Positions 36,301-49,800 of a stretch of 64,000 nucleotides of DNA are shown here, piece after piece. Made by a program: the position numbers and the translations under genes. Under the pieces are notes generated by a model that was not told the DNA's origin, made no database searches, and worked only from the letters and a program-made list of their open reading frames with translations. Position 1 is the first letter of the stretch. Every line of letters starts with the position of its first letter. The DNA is from Apostichopus japonicus (taxonomy: Eukaryota > Echinodermata > Holothuroidea > Aspidochirotida > Stichopodidae): contig NC_092581.1 in NCBI RefSeq assembly GCF_037975245.1, forward strand, positions 13,231,303 to 13,295,302. The letters run 5' to 3'.

Positions 36301-38782
36301 CTGTAGGATATGGAGCAAATTTAGACATCATGATTTTCATAATCATCACAGTGAAGTTGAATGAACGTTGCTTTTAAATCATAGTTAGAGCTGAAAAATT
36401 TCTTAACTTTTCAAAAATAAAATAATGACTTTAATGGAGGTTGAGACCATCAAAAACATTCTCTGATATTGATAAGGTCAATTTATATAGGAAACTTCTC
36501 TGACAAATTAATCCAAATTTCTCTTGACTTTTCTGGCATATTTGCAGGTAATATTGATAACATTCATTACTTAGAAACTTCAATTGTACCTTTAGCTGAC
36601 TTGATTTTTGCTATGGAACTATGGTTGGATGTAATATGGCAAAATACATATCACTTTGAAATGGCTTATTTCACTCATGTACTAATAATAAAATTACTAA
36701 AATTACTGCACATGTGATGGTCTACCATTGTTTTGCAATTTTCTATGAGCGTTGGTTTTTGTAAAGCTTCTTAGCATCAATGACATTCTGTGGTTATTTT
36801 ATTCCTTGTGCTGCATGATTTCTTTTATGTAATTGAATCTCCCAGAATGTGAACCACTATACACTAAGCATGGGAAAATTTCCCTGAATTTGCTCATGAG
36901 GTAAAGATTGTTGTATATATATATATAATGTTGTATATATTTCAGTACATATATATGACAGTCGCACTTGAGTTACACACTATGTTCTTTTCTCTTGTCT
37001 TTTAGTTCCCTGATAAGTATGATAAATAAATAAATTAAAATGAAATGAAACAGTGCCACAAATTGCAAAACTCATGTATGCTTTATTGTTTCATTGCACT
37101 TTCAAGAGTTTCGTTAGAGTTTGTCAGTTCCTTGGTTTTAGATGTGACATTGAATTGTGTTTGTGAAGCCATTTGATCACAGTTTGCAGATATTTCAGTT
37201 TATATCCTCTAAAACACTAACTTCAATTAAGACGTATTTGTTTTCCTATCACAGCATTTTTATCAAAATTTGATGAATATACTGTAGTATATATTCGGTG
37301 ATATGATTTGTTTGTGGGAAGAATATGTATCTTTCTTCCTTTTTCACTGAGAATTTGATAGCAAATGAATTCAAACTGTTGTGTTACTGATCAAATGTGA
37401 TATGCACAACCCAACTGTACATAAATGTTTGTTTGTTGTCTTATTTTTGTTTAGGGAAATTAGGCAATAGGTTTACTTGTATAGGCCTATAAAGGGTAAA
37501 GCTCTAAACTGAAAATACGTTCAAAAATAACATGAAGTATTATTTTCTCTCAATCCCACATGAAACCACGTGACAACTCTAGAAGGAATATCCCTACTGA
37601 GATCAATAGGCAGAACAACATGCGAGTATCAATTACCAACACGAACTGTACTATTCTTTAGTGTAAACAAAATTTCGCATTACTGGTACCTACACAATTA
37701 AACTAAGTAAACGTAGACTTGCTAGGTTTCCTTGCACAACCACGTTAAAAAAAGTTTTAAAAAATACTTATTTCATTGAATTTTAAAAGGATTATAAACT
37801 TCAAACAAGATATAGCAGAACGTAACTAATGAAAATATTACAGACCAGGATGAACTACTAGTATTTCAAGTAGTAATAGTCTGCTTTGTAAAATGTCTAC
37901 CGCAGTCTTGGGGAGCACCGTACTATTACTAGTAATGTATCTTTATCAATGTGATTTTGAAATGGTATCGAGTGGCACGAAGTATTGAAACAGTTTACAG
38001 TAAAATCAGGCTGCAAGATGAAATGGAAAAGTATGTAGATAAATTGACAAACGATACAGGGTCTAGCATTTCCATCGGGCAGCACGCCCGTGTGAATACA
38101 TTACTCTGATATAATATTAAAAGACCATGTCCCAGTCCCTGCTTTGAACCCCTCCTCTCACCCGCCCCGGCTGCTGTTGGTAACAATTTCTGCTACTGCA
38201 TCATAGCAAGTTAAGGTTATATACAGTAGCAGTTCTCGGATCCTCCCAGGCTATCGCTCAACTGCAGAATACTATTTCTTTATAAAACACACATATCGTA
38301 TTGCCTACCGTGAAAATCCATCAACCTCCATCAACCGAAACAGCTGAAATAAGCCACTTAACAACAAAGTGTTATTTTTTATTTACAAAAATGGAAAGAG
38401 GGTACTTTTTTTTACAAATTTGAGGTGACACGCGGTACGGAAGAGGGGAGGAAGGTTCGGCACACTTGTTCGTTATTCTAGCTTGACATCATAAGTAGTA
38501 TAGTATGCACCGTTTGCACCCTTTTGAGGGGGGTGGGATGGGGGGGGGGGTAAATGAGGAGATTAAATGAGGGGATACATACATGAGGACGTATTTTAGG
38601 AATTATTTTAGGAAGTTTTTAGGGCGTATATCGAAGAAGCATTTTGAGGAAGTATTTTAGAATGATATTTTATTTCTTTATGGTAGCCGAGTATGAGTGT
38701 TGGCAAATATTTGAGGGTTTCTCCATCACCATGTAACTTCCAAGTAACTTCGAACGTGTATATCTGATGCGTAATATATATC

Positions 38783-38783
<1 letters not shown>

Positions 38784-38845
<62 letters not shown>

Positions 38846-38901
38846 TATATATATATAAATATATATATCTATCTATCTATATATATCTATCTATCTATCT
38901 A

Positions 38902-38989
<88 letters not shown>
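38784..38989. repeat. AT / ATCT microsatellite
   Basis: Over 200 bp of AT dinucleotides with internal TAAA and ATCT sub-runs. It lies in the DNA between the two divergent genes. Confidence 0.98.
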
Positions 38990-38990
<1 letters not shown>

Positions 38991-39121
38991 CGGTAAGAAT
39001 GTTCAGCCGGGCTCAGGTCGAGTTGACGAGTTTCTCCTAGGGCATATCGTTACGGTGAAGTAGCGATTGACTCATTATACCACGGAGGCTTGGTTGAGAC
39101 CGTGTGACAGGTTCATTTATG

Positions 39122-39482
39122 TCTGGGTTGGGCAACCAGCTGCGGCCCGCCAGTGATATTTTTGCGGCCCGTGAGATGTCTCAAGAAAAAAAGAAAAAAG
39201 GCAATCCATTTTACATCATCACAAAAAAACAAGCTAGCTGCTTAGGCACTAATGACTAATGAGTGCTGTCAGGTAGGCCTAGTATTATCCCCATTAATTA
39301 TCAACTGCACTGTATTGACATTATGTTTTTGTGAATCACAGAATAAGTACACACACCTATTGCTTGAAAGTCCTCGGAATCAAAGGTTTGAAATCAACAG
39401 CAGGTCGTTGGTTAGGTGCGGCCAAGTTAATTTTTCACTCCTTATATCTGGCCCATTCATTCAAAAAGGTTGCCCACCCCTG
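39122..39482. mobile_element. hAT-type MITE (GGGCAACC ends)
   Basis: TGGGTTGGGCAACC at the left matches the inverted GGTTGCCCACCCCTG at the right, and GCGGCCCG-type blocks occur inside. The flanks ATTTATGT and CTTCATGT agree at six of eight positions, as expected for an old 8-bp duplication. It lies in the intergenic DNA between TIPRL and the RTK gene. Confidence 0.65.
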
Positions 39483-40300
39483 CTTCATGTCGTGTTGTTG
39501 TGCTTCAGGCTACTTTTTTCTACCCTAGGAGTTATGTTCAATACCAATGAAGGTATTTACATATGCGGTGTGATTTATCGTGTCGATAGGTGAATCCTCA
39601 CAGTCACGTTGTAACAATTTTAGTAATGTTACCCTAATTGTTCATCACAGTTCTAGATTTGAGACATAATTCAATTCATAGTTGCTGAACATTTATTAAT
39701 CCCTGGATTAACCTTACTTATCCGTAACGCAGATTATCATGAATCAGACATATCCCACTGTTGTTGTAATCACAATGGAACAAATAATGCACATATTCTG
39801 GCATGCATGTAATGATTTCAAGTTCTTTTGCAGACTTACAGCATTACAGGCCACAATGACTCACATCTGGGAAGGGTTAGTTAAGAGTAAATGAAATATA
39901 TATGCATACTATAATAAAAGAGACACGTTTCCTTACAAGAGATTTGAAATAAAGCACACATTCTGTGAACCTTTTTTCTAAATCAGTACGTGTTTATTAC
40001 ACAATACAGTTATTGTGTAATATACTCTTGTATGTGTGTATGTGTGTGTGGGTGGGTGTGTGTGTATGAGTGAGGGTTTCATTAGTCAGAAAGTAATGGT
40101 CACATATCAAAAATAGGTCACCTTGATTCGGCGATCGCTTAACCGATATACAAAGTTAGGTGAAAGATTCGTGCTGAGTTGGTTCTCCTGTTGAATAGAT
40201 CTAACCACAGCTTTTTATGTCTTAATCGTGAAACATAACTAAAATTTCTCCTTCTCCACCCGTGACCTTGTATTCACGTAACTACTCGTCATACCAACAT

Positions 40301-40549
40301 TTAAGCAAGAACTTATAGGACAGAACGTTTCATTATTTCGAAACCGGAATATCTTCAACATTAGGCTACGTTGGATACCATGTTATCTCCCCAATAGGGA
40401 GTTTTAGAATGTTTGCACTAGAAAATACTGCCTAAAGTCATCCCGTGATATATTACTTAGCAATTAAACTTTAAGCAAGAACTTATAGGACAGAACGTTT
40501 CATTATTTCGAAACCGGAATATCTTCAACATCACCTACGTTGGATACCA
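40301..40549. repeat. Direct duplication of an 80-bp segment, 170 bp apart
   Basis: TTAAGCAAGAACTTATAGGA to CTACGTTGGATACCA occurs twice and is almost identical, differing only by a 2 to 3 bp change near the end (ATTAGG versus ATCAC). The very low divergence implies a recent event. Confidence 0.9.
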
Positions 40550-43500
40550 GCATAAATGTGTTACGTATCTTCAATTGCAGAAGTCTTAGGATAATTGATA
40601 CTCTCATAAATGTCATTGCTGAAGTCTGATGATAATGTCTTGGAAAGTTGGAAGGGAGGTGTTAAAGGTATTGCCTGCAATGAATCCTTCACAAAACTAA
40701 GCGGTACTAAAATCTACCGTTAACTAACAGAAGATACCATCTGGAAAATCCATGTAGTTATGCACAGTCCACCGAAATCACATCACAGAAAGAGATAATT
40801 AGGTTTTATTTGCAAATAAACAATGAAAACTATATGTAACATTAAAATGTAGGGCGACACAAAAAAATTTGTTCTGAACTCAACTGTTGATAACTCTCTT
40901 GGAAGTCAAAATCGCTGGACTGATGCTAACCAATTACTTGCTGTGTTATACATGCCTTGGACATATTGTAGCAACACGTAGCTTTAACGTGTAACGGATT
41001 CCATTTAGATTTAAAATGCGGGTATCATTAATGAACGTCAAAAGGAATTTCCATATAGAATAATATATTTAAAACTTTCTACTCCATCCTGAAATTATAA
41101 TTTCTTTGTTCCATGACATCTTGCGATGTTGAAGTGGTTACTTCCTTATTAAGTTCATTTCACTTTGTGGTTCAATAATGGTAAGTTACACTACACAAAT
41201 TAAAAAGGAAAAAAATCCATTTGCCATTTTTATGATATATGATAAGCTTGTGTTTAATGAAACATCCCAAACAGTTGAGAACAATCTCATTCTATATGAA
41301 AGTTGTACTAAAATACTGTATTAAAATGATGGGTATGATAACACTATTTTGCATTTAACCCTCCATGCAGAAACAAAAATTTCTGTGAGGAAAAAATAAC
41401 GGGTACCTAGGTCCCCCGCACCTTCCCCCACTGGTATATACAGAATATTCCAATAGCTACAAAAGTAGGACTACATTGACCTATAAAAGGTAAATGCGGA
41501 ACAACATATACAACTGTTTTAAATTCTTCAACCTTGTTCCATTTTTCATCTTCCATTTTCACATAATTTCCCCCCCCCCACCCTCTCACACTAAGAAGGC
41601 ATGGCTACGCGACAGGCACCATGAACAAATATATATGTTTGGAATTTTAATGGTATTTCTCTATTTATTCAAATACATTTTATCTACTTTTAGTGAGAAG
41701 TAGTTTTCTTAGCTAAGTCTGAAATTTTGAAATTATTAACAGGAGTGTTTATATTGGGCGTTACTTTTCAGTGTTATATTTTTTTTTACATTCACCGTCA
41801 AACTTGGACAGGTAAAGTCAAGATTTCATTTCCATTTGATACTATAGGATATCAAAAATTGATTTTAAAAAACGGAATCGCAACTGAACCACATTTAATC
41901 CCCAAAAACTCTTAAACGGAACAACATTGTCTTTCGATATGTTTTGGTAAGAACAGTCATCCAATACACAACCTTAGCCCCCAAAATCGTACTGCGCAAT
42001 CATACACATCCTAAACCTCAGAGATCAGACATGCCGAGTGAAAACACCCATATTCCTATGATTTGTCATGTCCATCATTTTATGCAGTAACATTTTGAAT
42101 ATTGCTAGTGAATACAACGAAATATATAGCGCAGCTGTAAATACCCAACGAAATCTTTTGCAAACTTAGTATGAATTTAATACAATTATGTCTTCATATT
42201 TCGGTTATTGTTTCCGATTCTGTCATCCTCTGAAGAAGATCCTGCTGAAATCAAAATGAAAGTCCTTCTGCTTTCAGAAATTTGGATGTGAGATAAAAAC
42301 ACAAATACATCTGAAAAAATAATAATAATTATAACATATAGAAAGAACACATAACGAATTGGTAGTTAAAACGAACTTTGCACAAACAAACGTATGAAAC
42401 TACATTTTAATATATTTTGAGTACTTCACAATATACAGAATTTATAGCTATAAGACACTCTTCATGTTAGAAATTATACCCAAAATTGTTCACTTTATAT
42501 CTATGTAAGTCATATTTTAATCCATATAGAAATACAAGTATGTTACATTTATACGTCAGATATACTCTGTTTCCGAGATGTGTATACCCTAATTATAAAA
42601 CTAAAAATCTACAGAAGTTATGTATCAAAATGATATCATGAGAAGCTTGCGCTAAAAATGGTGAATTTTTGAACAGATATTTGTTTACATGAGAAACAAA
42701 AACAATTTTGTTGAGATGAGAACATTTCTTCAGTTAATTGAAAAGAAGTTACGCGAAATACTAAACAAAAGAATTAGATGGCATAAATACTGTAATATCA
42801 TATCATATTGACATTACAATAGTACCAAATAAGTACAGAATCGATGAAATGGGAGTAATGTTTTGGTTTGAGAATAGCACTCTTGAAGTATAGCCTAAGT
42901 AGCCCCCGACCCCCCCCCCCCTTCCGCCCACTCTTTCAATCGCTCTCTACTCAGATTACGATTAATAATACATGGCATGCATTCATTCTGAAGTTAGTGA
43001 ATACAATACTCAACTTGTGGTTGACCTTTGTAACTTGTTCTGGTTTTAACAGTTATTGGATAGACATATAAAGCCTGTTATCAAATGTGGTTAAGATTTT
43101 TTCTTTGTACGGATGTCAAGAAATTACACAATTACATAATTCGAACGAAGATGTGGTTATGAGGAAACCTTATCAACTGAACGTCAGTAACAAATAATAT
43201 ACATGCTCTAAGCTGGCCATTAAACTATTAGTTGTATGACTGGTATTACGTCGAAATTTGAACTCCAAGCCCCACGGGAAATCATAGCACAACACACTGG
43301 GTAAATTATTTCCGATTAGACCCATTTAATTTTAAAACACTTACATCGGACATTGGATGCCAAATGAAATTATAAAAAGCAAAAAAATCATTCAATACAA
43401 TTCATACCGAGAAAGATGGCAGAAGTATGCGATGCGTTATTCAAGTAAAATCAGCTTTAAAGTTTGATCGTCAAATCTGCCAAAGCATAGCTAGTATTAC

Positions 43501-43721
43501 TCAATAATAAGTTTAAAAAAAGTGAAATAGTTCCGGTAGTTATCGATTGTAGACTTTGAAAGAAATTCTTATCCGTGAGCTTTGAAACGGAGAAGGAGGC
43601 CCGTTGAAGCTCCCATATACTTTGTTCAAATAGGTAGAGCAGAGATCCCGTTTATAGTCGTTCCCAGTATGCAAATTTCTCTCCGTGTTAAATAGCTGAA
43701 GAAGTACCGATATAAGGAAAT

Positions 43722-43851
43722 ATGGAGGGGCGAAAGAGATGTCTTAGTGCCTTATTTCTTGTTCTAAATTGTGCCGGCTTGTTAGCTATTAGTGATGCTG
43801 AACCCTCGGATGGAAGTGCATCTGACAGTTACAGTAGCTCCTCCAACCAAG
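43722..43851 (+). CDS. RTK exon 1: signal peptide
   Basis: The ATG sits in an AAATATGG context with an in-frame TAA three codons upstream, which fixes the start. The peptide MEGRKRCLSALFLVLNCAGL continues LAISDAEPSD and has the basic n-region, hydrophobic core and small residues of a secretory signal; cleavage is likely near residue 26. A Ser-rich linker (SASDSYSSSSNQ) follows. The donor is gtaaaa and leaves phase 1. The link to exon 2 across a 3.6-kb intron is inferred from phase and order, so a further exon in between cannot be excluded. Confidence 0.8.
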
Positions 43852-46800
43852 GTAAAAGTTTTATAGTATTTCACTGCTTCGTGTGTTTTACATAAAACGG
43901 GACGATATACTATTACTTAAAATACGAAAAACGACACTCCATTAGCCTGGTTATACAACGACCAGCCTCATTTTGTGTTATACTTTGTACCTCAATTATT
44001 TTTATGTTTTTTATTTAAAATATGATTTAGATGCGCTTTAGATTATATAGTACTCATGTGATAGCTTTTGATAAACGCCATTTGTCCAGATGGCACCACA
44101 GACCTCCTACTTTAATCCAATCGCATGTAGGGCGTAGTTGAATGTTTAGCCAATCGAAACAGGTTGCACTGAATCGACCATTCTTCGAGTTTGGGCCAAG
44201 ATATTGAGATGTGATTCTCAACTATAGCAGTGTACGTGGAATATTTGTCTCTTCTATGTGAGTTTCACATTGTTTGTCATCAGAAAACTTCTTTTAAAGC
44301 TTGTCGTGCTGTAGTTTTACCTTTCTACAATAAGCTGCTATACCGTAGGGAAGTAACCTGTGTACTAACTACACAATTCACGCAGACGATCATCTATATA
44401 GTCAAATGAAAAGAGCTGGAACACGAGTGAAGCATAAACGAAAACAATTTCATTATACGTATGATATGAATCGTAGTTCATACGGCCCGTTTTGTTTATA
44501 CGTTGAGGTTAAAATATAACAAACGCAAACATATCAGGCCACGTGCTCCATTCTTCCCTAGTTACTGCAACTGGTGCTTGTTTCGCGTCGTCGACTATAG
44601 TATTCCACACAATACATATACCGAAGTTGGAAAGTAAGCGATATTTTTGGTGCAGGGCGTTCCGTCTGGGCTTTCCTTTATTGCTAATATTCACGTAAAT
44701 TGGCCGTTTCAAGTTTCCAAAAGGACACTCAAGGATTTATCAAGGCATGTTGGAAACTTATGTTGATTCTTAGACTTTGGAAGTGAGTGCAGCCCTTATT
44801 ATGCCGTTTACTAAGTGTTATAGCGTATGCTGTCAATGTTGAGCCTAGCGTTAGGAATATTAACTACGGTATCGCAATTATAATCAATTCATACGGTGAA
44901 ACGATAATGTGCAAACATGAACAATCATGTATCAGAATGGTCACAAAATGATCTGTCAGGGTTCCAGTGTGACAAACACAACAAAACTATACTGCAAAAC
45001 TGTACGAGGTTTTTATCGGCCAATTAGCCTACAGGTTAATTAAATCGAGCAGAGAACAAACTGTCACTCAGGAATTGTCAGACATGCATGTGGTAGGTCA
45101 ATGCTCACAGATTCCCAAAAGAGGTCACAGACAGGTCAGCTGTTAGAAAATGGCGCGAAATGTTCTATCCATGATAACGGTCTGTTCAGCTGGGGTAAAG
45201 GGACGGTTCACTTCATACGCTAAGTAATACCGGTCACAGATGACCCAATTACGGATGACCAGCTACGGATAACCAAATTATGGGCCCTAAACATTGGATT
45301 AACAAAACCATATATAAGATACAGTCCAAATGCATATACCAAATATGCCTAAAAATCATCATACCAAAACGTTTCGATATCCACGACAGTGCTCCTTTTA
45401 AGTCGATCTGTCTGACCATTTTATCAACCCCTGCACATCAATACCTTTCATGCTGATTTCGAATATTCAATGCGAAATAACTCGATTTTATATCCATACA
45501 ACACGGTAACTCTAAATACATTCACTACAACTTATATATAAACCACTTATCTTCAAAATCATTTGACTTAAACGGTATAGTTGACTTCAATTTGACCCTT
45601 TTGGCAAATTATGCAAAATGTGCAGTTCGAAATTCACACAAGAACAACTTCATTTAATAAATTGACAATGTTTTCAACAATTACACGACTGTCTCGACAT
45701 TAAATAATCGGGTATATTAACCATAATTATTCAATGGGTATTAATATTTGAAATATCTTGACAGAATCGTCCTTAACTTACATATTAATTTTGCATATAC
45801 TATCATACTTATTTAATCGCTGGTCTTACAAATAATACACATACATAATTATCCATGAATACTCACTGGTAAACATTATGAACGGCTTGTTCCAGCTAGG
45901 TAAATTCACAAGAAAGATATCTCCTTATATCACCTCTTGAAGAATGCACATATTTTACGGCTAAGACTGGTCTACGATTACAAAAGTTTTGTCCTTGGTC
46001 AAAAGCAGTAGTTTTTGCGGCTAAAATCGGAGCCAAATCTTCCCAGCGTTCTGTGGGCTATAAAACTGTGGCCGGTATATGGAGCCAACCCCGTGAATCC
46101 CAAGTCAAATATTAACGGTGCCAATTTCGGTGGCTGAAATATGGAGCCAAATTCACTAACTCTCAGCGGCTAACATTCGGATTCCATTTTGACATCACAG
46201 AAACTTTCTGGGCAACTCCCTTAGCCCATTCAATAACGTTTTCTTAACCATTATTCACAAAGCACAGAAGTATGAGTGGAATGATTCCAGCAAGCCCAGA
46301 GTACTAGAAAAAAGTAGTGATGCGATGCACTACCAGTCGAGGCTAAATTCAATACAAACTATTAAAGGTTGTCCTCATGTCAATTGCATGTAAATTAATA
46401 CGCTGATTACCCTGCAGCATTCATGCCTTCTCATTATCACATAGCAAATACTTTCATAACTTCCTACCTATTTGCGATAAGCAATGATTATTTATTAGTT
46501 ATACATTAAGTAGCATACGAGTAGCTTATAACATGTGTTTAAAGTCAATGATAAATTTCCTTTCACTTGTTACATGGCTAATGACGAAGTTAAGGAAGCA
46601 GATTGCCATGCAATCTGTTGCCGTCGCTGAAAATTTATGATGGCGATTTCTTCCCCTGCCCCTCCACATGCAGGCTCTCACACCAGAAATCCCAGAGAAA
46701 CCCCTGTAATATATTATTCTTCAACTTCATGAAATAATTGGTAATGTTGGTCAATCCATGTTTCTTACTTAAAAAGGTCTGTACATATCATCGAATATGT

Positions 46801-49800
46801 CTTCTTGTTTCAAATGATGGTGATGTTTTACAGGTAAGTAAGAAGAGAGATAAGATTTTCGATAATGTCCTTTCCGCAAGAGAGCTAGTTGTCATATCAA
46901 ACAGATTGAGATAAGGAGCGCAAGAATAATGACAATAATAATACCAAATATGTGTCTTTTTTTTTGCGTACATCTTTTTCGTTTTGTCGTTTGTTTGTGA
47001 TATCATTTTTTTTTTCATTTGTTTGTGATGAATGCAGTTTGTTCTGATTATGAAATTCCATGAATTAAATCTCCTGTTTGTAGCAATTCAAGCATTGAGT
47101 TCATATCTAGGTGGAACAATTGGATGGGAACGTATCATTTATAATGGAAAGAGCAGCCTCGTGTTTCCTCCCACCCCTCACCCTCTTCCACTGACCGTTT
47201 GCAATCTTTTACAGAATATAACTCTCTTTATACTTAGAATCTTCCTAGTTTTGAATGCACATATTGTGCAGAAGATTGGTAATACACATGCACCACTCTA
47301 TACAAGCTCTCTGTACAAGCGATGGAGTTGGGAAGTGTCACTAGAAAGCAGTTTTAAACGTGTATCACATTAATAAGAGATATCACAAATTGTCTCCAAA
47401 TGTAATAACGTGTATAAGTGTCCGAAATTTATATCTCATTCCACATAGAGGACCGAAATGCTTGCTCTTTCCGGGGAAATTTTCTTTTGCATACCGACGC
47501 GATACGTCTAGATCCGTGCACGTACTGTGTATGTTCGAATGGAACAACAACATGTAATATTGAAAGCTGTCTTTCTGATGCTGGGTGTGAACCAGCTGAT
47601 GTGGTAATCATCCCTGAAGAATGCTGTCCACAATGTCCATACAGTAAGTATACATGTGTACAATATACATCGTATAACCCTCTATGTAATATGTGGACGG
47701 GCAATTGGAAAATTCATTAACATGTCAGAATCATGGGCCAGATATGGCTCCCGTCATGATTAAAATGTGCGAGGGTGGTCTTCATGTTCACAATTTTACG
47801 CAATGCGGCACGCTTTTCCAATTTCCTTGATAACTATCATACAGACAACTCAACAATAAGAAGAGAGAAGGAAACATTACCATGTTATGTAAAGTTAAGG
47901 TAAAGACAGACATCTGCACCTGCAATTCATTTTGCGATCTCTGGACGTTGATCAAACTAAAGAAAAGGCACTAGTGTCACAAGTGTCGGATAATGTTCAA
48001 TTCAAAGTAATAGTAGGAAACATGTGGCTTACACTGTAAAAGATACGTAAATATCAATACGATTAACAATATCGTTTCTTAAATATATATATATTTATAA
48101 ATATCATGTTTCTTTAGGAATTGTCGTATCTGAAGCTACTATTACTGGCTTCAACAAATTCTCATTCATGGTGGGTGACACAAAACGTTTCCGGTTTGGC
48201 CTGGACATTACAGTCAACAGAAAGCAAAGTTCAACAGTTGTCAGGGGTCAGAAACTTTGGAAACTAAGCAGTTGGTTCAGTCGAAACGAAAATGGTTCAG
48301 GACCGACATTTGCGTTTCAAGACAACATCTTTAATGATAGGAATGCAGCAATGGAATACTCTAAGACAAACTATCCACCAATGTACTGGAAAAAATTGGG
48401 GGGAACATTGCAATCTAAAAACGCCACGTGTGATGACTACAAATACTTTTGCGTTGAATTTGGACAACAATCCAAAGCAAGGCCGCTTTATGACATTTCC
48501 TTCACCTTTCAATCGCAAAAAGAAAGACTGATTGATTGTGTACGTCTTGGAACGTGCAAAAGTGAGTATCCACATTTTAAATGTAACTGTGATGATTTTT
48601 TGTAACGAAAATCTAACAGGGTCACATTCCGTGCTTGCGGATAGGATGCCAATAAGGGTGAGTAATCGTGATACTTTTTTGGTGTACTGCGTTCAAGATT
48701 TAAGTATTAAAAAAGAAGCGTAAAGGACATTAGAAAGAAAAATTATGCTGCATTCCGATTCTCTCTAGAAGTTGCGTTATTCATCAAATGTTTTAGTGCA
48801 GCAACACGAAGCATAGCACGATGGTAACAAATTCGTTTCAAGGATGGCAAGTCTCAATACCATTCGTTAAGGACCGCTTCATAACAAGCCAAGTAGTACC
48901 GACTCACGGTATGCCAGGATTGTTCAAACCAGCTAATCAAGTGATGAGAATGGGATTGTTGAGGTGGCATCAAAATGTTGAAATGTTCACACAACTATAT
49001 GAGTACTTTTTTCCAAATTGTTGAATAACTCACTTTTATTTCAACATAATGCAGAAAGTTATCGAATTTACTACTTGTCAACATTAGACAATTTGACATT
49101 TTTTTAAAAACTAAATAAAGAATTACTCACTTCATGTCAATGGCTTCGCATCTCAACAATTTTCTGCGATATGTACTTTAACTATAGATAAATGCAATTT
49201 TGCAATTCGACATTTTTTGTTTTTAAATTGGTCAATAGATGATTTTTCATTCATCAATTAAAATATTTGTTGCAATATTATGGATACGTTAAAGTGCCGC
49301 GAAATACTAGGATCTTTTTCTGTAATTCTGCTACAATACATCATTTTGCTGCAAATTCTTGAATGGGTGATAATCCGATACGGGCGTAATTAATCATATT
49401 TTGGAAACGTTCAGATGCCGTCAAAATATTAAGATCTCTCTTGTGACTTTGCTGCAAATTCATCATATGCTGCAAAATGTTGAAATGATGACATTCCGAA
49501 GCGAGCAAAATTAATTGGTTTGTTGCAAAATTTTATTTTCCGACATTTATTAAATGATCAAATTATTGTTTTGCTGCAATATGTTCTAACGATTATATCC
49601 CCGATGTGAGCATAGTTAATCTTTTGTTGCATATTGTTGAATTTACGAGATTTAAAGTATTCAATTATCATTTTTCTACAGATTGTTAAATTTTAATTTG
49701 TGGCAAATTGTTAACATGTCTGTGAACAATTAGTCACTTTGGTGAAAAAAATTGCTAAAGAATTTATCAAAATATTTTTAACATTTTTAACGGCACCTTA

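Larger units (their letters stand above)
36301..43721. other. Divergent intergenic region between TIPRL and the RTK gene
   Basis: TIPRL is read leftward and the RTK gene rightward from this 7.4-kb stretch, so both promoters should lie in or near it. I see no clear TATA box or CpG island by eye. It contains a hAT-type MITE, an AT microsatellite and a recent 80-bp duplication. A first non-coding exon of TIPRL probably lies here but could not be placed. Confidence 0.6.

Noticed and set aside
36469-36717. 82-residue plus-strand frame upstream of TIPRL
   Set aside because: AT-rich chance frame; no recognisable domain and no exon borders.
47032-47373. 113-residue open frame just before the first VWC exon
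   Set aside because: No similarity to the receptor modules; it ends before exon 2 and has no fitting splice phase.
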